Shown here piece after piece: positions 13,385-13,649 of a DNA stretch of 13,649 bases; within the stretch, counting starts at the first letter, position 1; every line of letters starts with the position of its first letter. Source of the stretch: Burkholderiales bacterium (GTDB lineage Bacteria; Pseudomonadota; Gammaproteobacteria; Burkholderiales; Casimicrobiaceae); assembly GCA_031283405.1 (NCBI GenBank), contig JAITBX010000130.1, forward strand, positions 1 through 13,649, in the 5' to 3' direction. Both the position numbers and the translations under genes were made by a program. Under the pieces are notes generated by a model. The model ran no database searches. It was given only the letters and a program-made list of their open reading frames with translations, and was not told the DNA's origin.

Positions 13385-13648
13385 CTACGGCGCCGACAAC
13401 ACTTTCTGCAACTCGGCTTCCAGCGTGACGCGGTGTTCGGCGCTTTCCGGTTTTTTTCCTGAGATCACGAAAATATCTTCGACGCGCTCGCCGAGGGTGT
13501 TGATGCGGGCGCTTTCGACGTTGACGCCGGCGTTGGCGAGCGTGTGCGCGAGATGAGCGAGGAGGCCGGTGCGATCCTCGGCAACGATTTCGAGAAGGCA
13601 ATGATGCGGATCGGCGTCGGCGGGGATGCGGACGTGCGGGGGCGGCGG
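13385..13648 (-). CDS. glnD: [Protein-PII] uridylyltransferase, C-terminal ACT domain (partial)
   Basis: Only the last 87 codons are in the window; the gene enters from the right edge on the minus strand and so shows no start. The segment reads as a C-terminal ACT domain, with LLEIVAEDRTGLLAHLAHTL followed by NVESARINTLGERVEDIFVI. The 'DRTGLL' and 'TLGERVEDIF' motifs are characteristic of GlnD. GlnD is the bifunctional cytoplasmic enzyme that adds UMP to PII proteins when nitrogen is short and removes it when glutamine is plentiful. The ACT domains are its glutamine sensor. The 3' end converges with the small membrane-protein gene across 15 bases. The nucleotidyltransferase and HD domains must lie outside the window. 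Confidence 0.88.
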   Translation of the reverse strand, partial: PPPPHVRIPADADPHHCLLEIVAEDRTGLLAHLAHTLANAGVNVESARINTLGERVEDIFVISGKKPESAEHRVTLEAELQKVLSAP

Positions 13649-13649
13649 G

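Overview
The window looks like chromosomal DNA of a betaproteobacterium with a G+C content near 60%. This is inferred from three things. The OmpA-family protein has the short N-terminal domain with two cysteines (CWR..WTPA...CD) typical of that class. A gyrA/ompA/gph neighbourhood is usual there. The three-gene 2-oxoglutarate oxidoreductase set resembles the KorABC enzyme known from Azoarcus and Thauera. No rRNA, tRNA, CRISPR array, integrase or transposase gene was seen.

Layout from left to right. Positions 1-57 (-) hold the first 19 codons of gyrA, divergent from an OmpA-family outer-membrane/peptidoglycan protein (393-1109, +), which ends at a strong terminator. A HAD-family phosphoglycolate phosphatase (1295-1963, +) follows. 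Next is the remnant of a secreted Sel1-repeat protein, whose reading frame runs into about 450 bp of stacked palindromic dispersed repeats (about 2190-2640). Three coupled minus-strand genes, korC-korA-korB (7344 down to 2640), encode a complete 2-oxoglutarate oxidoreductase with a flavin/iron-sulfur NAD(P)-linked subunit. Upstream of it on the same strand is a two-gene unit: a 1446-residue inner-membrane/periplasmic protein followed 11 bp later by a short-chain dehydrogenase. On the right, a low-G+C four-helix membrane protein (12968-13369, +) converges on the 3' end of glnD (-), which continues beyond the window.

How the genes work together. KorA and KorB would oxidise 2-oxoglutarate to succinyl-CoA through a thiamine diphosphate and iron-sulfur core. 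KorC would pass the electrons to or from NAD(P)+ or ferredoxin, so the set is a reversible link between carbon flux and low-potential electrons. The OmpA protein ties outer membrane to cell wall, Gph clears 2-phosphoglycolate, and GlnD is the nitrogen sensor. The large membrane protein is unrecognised. It reads as two full-length homologous units of about 650-700 residues joined end to end, with a signal-peptide-like segment at the junction. It is the most novel item here. I found no clear new defence or mobile system.
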